The translations under genes and the position numbers were made by a program. DNA of 64,000 nucleotides from positions 186,001 to 250,000 of the forward strand of contig CP076324.1 in NCBI GenBank assembly GCA_018771605.1, read 5' to 3'. Within the stretch, counting starts at the first letter, position 1. Every line of letters starts with the position of its first letter. The notes beneath the pieces are model-generated. The model did not search any database. It saw only the letters and a program-made list of their open reading frames with translations, and was not told the DNA's origin. This document shows positions 62,347 through 64,000 of this stretch, piece after piece. The stretch comes from Aquificota bacterium. Its GTDB lineage: Bacteria; Aquificota; Aquificia; Aquificales; Aquificaceae.

Positions 62347-62808
62347 TTATTTTGATTCAAAAGCCTTCATTTCAAGCCTTTGTATTCTTATAAGCATATC
62401 ATCAATTATCTCTTTTTGAGATAAAGCCCTGTTTAGGTCTCCTCTTATCTTGGAAACCTCTATATAAAGGTAGTCAATCCTTTGGGTGTTTTGGGCTATC
62501 TCAGATTTTAGTTCCATCCTAGTTTGATCAATCTCAGCCTTTAGCTCCGCTCTTGTTTTATCAATCTTTTCGTTTGTCTCGTCAATCCTTTTATTTACAT
62601 CGTCAATCCTTTTGTTTGTATCGTCAATCCTCTTGTTTGTCTCATCTATCCTTTGGTTGATGTATTCAAGCATCCTTTTTATCTCTCTCATCTCTGCCTC
62701 AAGGCTTTCCTGCCTTGACTCAAGGGAAGCCATCCTTTGATTGAGAGATTCCACAACGAGCCTAAAGCCCGCAAGCTCTCCGCTAACGGTGGCTTTGTCC
62801 ATAATCAC
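62347..62808 (-). CDS. Coiled-coil protein with heptad repeats
   Basis: 153 residues. Five consecutive seven-residue units, of the form NKRIDDT, at ~52-86, encoded by 21-base repeats (62560-62660), within a longer helical coil ([19 protein letters not shown]). This is the pattern of DUF1640-like or hypothetical "coiled-coil" proteins. The number of units may vary between strains. It overlaps nuoH by four bases and lies 10 bases before the ilvD ATG. Confidence 0.7.
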   Translation of the reverse strand: MIMDKATVSGELAGFRLVVESLNQRMASLESRQESLEAEMREIKRMLEYINQRIDETNKRIDDTNKRIDDVNKRIDETNEKIDKTRAELKAEIDQTRMELKSEIAQNTQRIDYLYIEVSKIRGDLNRALSQKEIIDDMLIRIQRLEMKAFESK

Positions 62809-63812
62809 ATAATATAGGCCACTATGGCTGTCGCTACCACATTAACAATGGATATAGGCAACATGATCTTCCAGCCTATCTCTGTTATGTCCCTTGCTTG
62901 AAATCTTGGCAAGGTCCAGTGAAGCCAAAGGACAAAGAAGACAAGGGCAAACATCTTTATAAGGAACCAAAGGTAGGGGGAAAGGGGTCCAAAGATGGGT
63001 GGTCCAGACCAGCCACCAAAGAAGAGAACCACCGCAATGGCGGAAAGGGCCATTACATTCAAATACCACTCGGCCAAAGGAAAGACTCCAAACCTCATGC
63101 CTCCGTATTCCACGTTATAACCTGTTACCAGCTCCGCTTCTGCCTCCTGTATGTCAAAGGGCACTCTTCCCGATTCGGCCAGCATACAAAAAAGGTAAAG
63201 TATAAAGGCCACAGGCTGGTAGACTATAAACCAAACTCCTCTTTCTATCTGGGCTTGCACTATGCCAGTGGTGCTCATGGTGCCAGCCAAAAGGATAACA
63301 CCAAGGACGGAAAAGCCAAGAACTACTTCATAAGATATCACTACCGCAGACTTTCTCAAAGAACCTATAAAGGCATACTTGGAGTTAGAAGCCCATCCGG
63401 AGAATATGGTGCCATACACAGCCAAAGAACCAAAGGCAAAGACCAAAAGCAAGGCAATGTTTACATCGGATATTATGGGCTTTATCTCATAGCCAAAGAG
63501 TTTAAAGCCCGGGCCAAAGGGGATTACAGAGAACAAAAGCAAGGCTGGAGCCACAGCCATAACAACGGCCAAATAATACACGGGCTTATCCGCATTCTGG
63601 GGCACTATGGACTCTTTGGTAAGGAGCTTGATACCGTCAGCCAAAGGTTGCAACAGTCCAAAAGGACCTACAAGCTTTGGTCCCATACGGGCCTGAATGT
63701 GGCCTGCCAGCTTTCTTTCAAACCATGTAAGGTAGGCACCTATTCCAAGGAAAACACCAAGAACCACAAGTATTTTGATAAGGGTTATAAGTATTGAAAG
63801 CCAAAGCTCCAT
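62805..63812 (-). CDS. nuoH: NADH-quinone oxidoreductase subunit H
   Basis: 335 residues, eight helices: WFERKLAGHIQARMGPKLVGPFGLLQPLADGIKLLTKE (~30-67) and LAESGRVPFDIQEAEAELVTGYNVEYGG (~209-236), both at the quinone chamber. It is the membrane link to the peripheral arm of complex I. AGGAGG precedes the ATG. nuoD lies directly upstream. Confidence 0.97.
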   Translation of the reverse strand: MELWLSILITLIKILVVLGVFLGIGAYLTWFERKLAGHIQARMGPKLVGPFGLLQPLADGIKLLTKESIVPQNADKPVYYLAVVMAVAPALLLFSVIPFGPGFKLFGYEIKPIISDVNIALLLVFAFGSLAVYGTIFSGWASNSKYAFIGSLRKSAVVISYEVVLGFSVLGVILLAGTMSTTGIVQAQIERGVWFIVYQPVAFILYLFCMLAESGRVPFDIQEAEAELVTGYNVEYGGMRFGVFPLAEWYLNVMALSAIAVVLFFGGWSGPPIFGPLSPYLWFLIKMFALVFFVLWLHWTLPRFQARDITEIGWKIMLPISIVNVVATAIVAYIM

Positions 63813-63823
63813 CTATAACCTCC

Positions 63824-64000
63824 TTACCTGTCTGTTTCTCCCACCACTGGGTCCAAACTACCAAGAAGGGCTATAGCATCAGCTATGGTTCCATCTTGTA
63901 TAAGCTTGGGAAAGATGGAAAGGTTATACAATGCTCCAGACCTTATTCTTAACCTGTAGGGTTTAGAACCTCCCTTGGAGTATATGTAAAAGCCCAGCTC
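63824..64000 (-). CDS. nuoD: NADH-quinone oxidoreductase subunit D, C-terminus (partial)
   Basis: The last 58 residues: ELGFYIYSKGGSKPYRLRIR, then SGALYNLSIFPKLIQDG and the ending LGSLDPVVGETDR, the conserved end of the 49-kDa subunit, with the Asp near the [NiFe] hydrogenase-like site region. The TAA is at 63824-63826, 11 bases before nuoH. The rest lies outside the window. Confidence 0.9.
   Translation of the reverse strand, partial: ELGFYIYSKGGSKPYRLRIRSGALYNLSIFPKLIQDGTIADAIALLGSLDPVVGETDR

Noticed and set aside
62560-62660. CRISPR-like array
   Set aside because: Units are 21 bases without unique spacers and encode a heptad coiled coil in frame.
62898-63797. Open frame of 299 codons on the plus strand
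   Set aside because: It is the antisense of nuoH, whose conserved motifs are certain.

Overview
The window looks like chromosomal DNA of a thermophilic, chemolithoautotrophic bacterium of the Aquificales, close to Hydrogenobacter/Thermocrinis. The signs are two tandem single-cluster [4Fe-4S] ferredoxins beside sucD/sucC (reductive TCA cycle), a c552-type cytochrome, mqnA (futalosine menaquinone route), a selenocysteine-containing SelD, and an rpmH-yidD-yidC cluster with no rnpA between rpmH and yidD. The genus is inferred from gene content only. Genes are densely packed with many 1-70 base overlaps and little shared pathway logic within runs.

Layout. 1-418: start of an unidentified minus-strand gene, then a 311-bp inverted-repeat element carrying a structured RNA gene, inserted in the promoter of tRNA-Met(CAT). 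491-4236 (minus): DedA-like membrane protein, metallo-beta-lactamase-fold protein, two ferredoxins, sucD, sucC. 4613-10266 (plus): argS, ugd, UDP-xylose synthase, two SPOR proteins. 10267-17780 (minus): hisB, holA, a porin under a Pho-box promoter, rho, mnmE, radical SAM enzyme, GYD protein, ubiX. 17819-21710 (plus): accC, holB, ricT-like, short rlmN-like. 22358-27758 (plus): GAF-PAS-GGDEF-EAL protein, GltD-like oxidoreductase, lipoprotein, glycosyltransferase 9. 27692-35376: rodA/ftsW (minus), tRNA-Asn-minCDE-HAD (plus), two SurA-like chaperones (minus), BASS transporter and RlpA-like lipoprotein (plus), C39 peptidase/PA2779 pair (minus). 35406-41537: purN, hpf, glycine-zipper lipoprotein, mqnA, trpD, selD, leuA. 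41596-43145: a 1550-bp TnpB element. 43100-47517 (minus): DUF429, rfaD, yidC, yidD, rpmH, atpE, atpB. 47548-52708: P-type ATPase, a patch of unrecognised small genes (50120-51103), ArsA-like ATPase, cytochrome c. 53061-58209 (plus): argH, LapA-like, DppC-like permease, pyrK, ribE, EAL-HDOD. 58206-64000 (minus): ccsA, rplI-rpsR-ssb-rpsF, ilvD, coiled-coil protein, nuoH, nuoD (partial).

The most interesting system is a transposable element present in two forms. The long copy (41596-43145) has terminal inverted repeats and a 9-bp target duplication around a single TnpB-family gene that lacks the zinc ribbon. The short copy (82-392) keeps the same ends and a 10-bp duplication, and has replaced the gene with a promoter-RNA-terminator cassette. 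That RNA is homologous to the last ~80 codons of tnpB, and the two copies differ by compensatory base pairs in several stems. This indicates an omega-RNA-like molecule in a DDE-type (TIR plus target duplication) element rather than an IS200/IS605 element with HUH ends. Both insertions can be undone on paper: one restores the tRNA-Met promoter with 17-bp spacing, the other a shorter DUF429 C-terminus.

Other noteworthy points are a four-repeat Pho box at the porin, many start codons 6-10 bases after a -10 box (probable leaderless mRNAs), a C10 tract upstream of the GGDEF-EAL gene, and a UGA/SECIS in selD.
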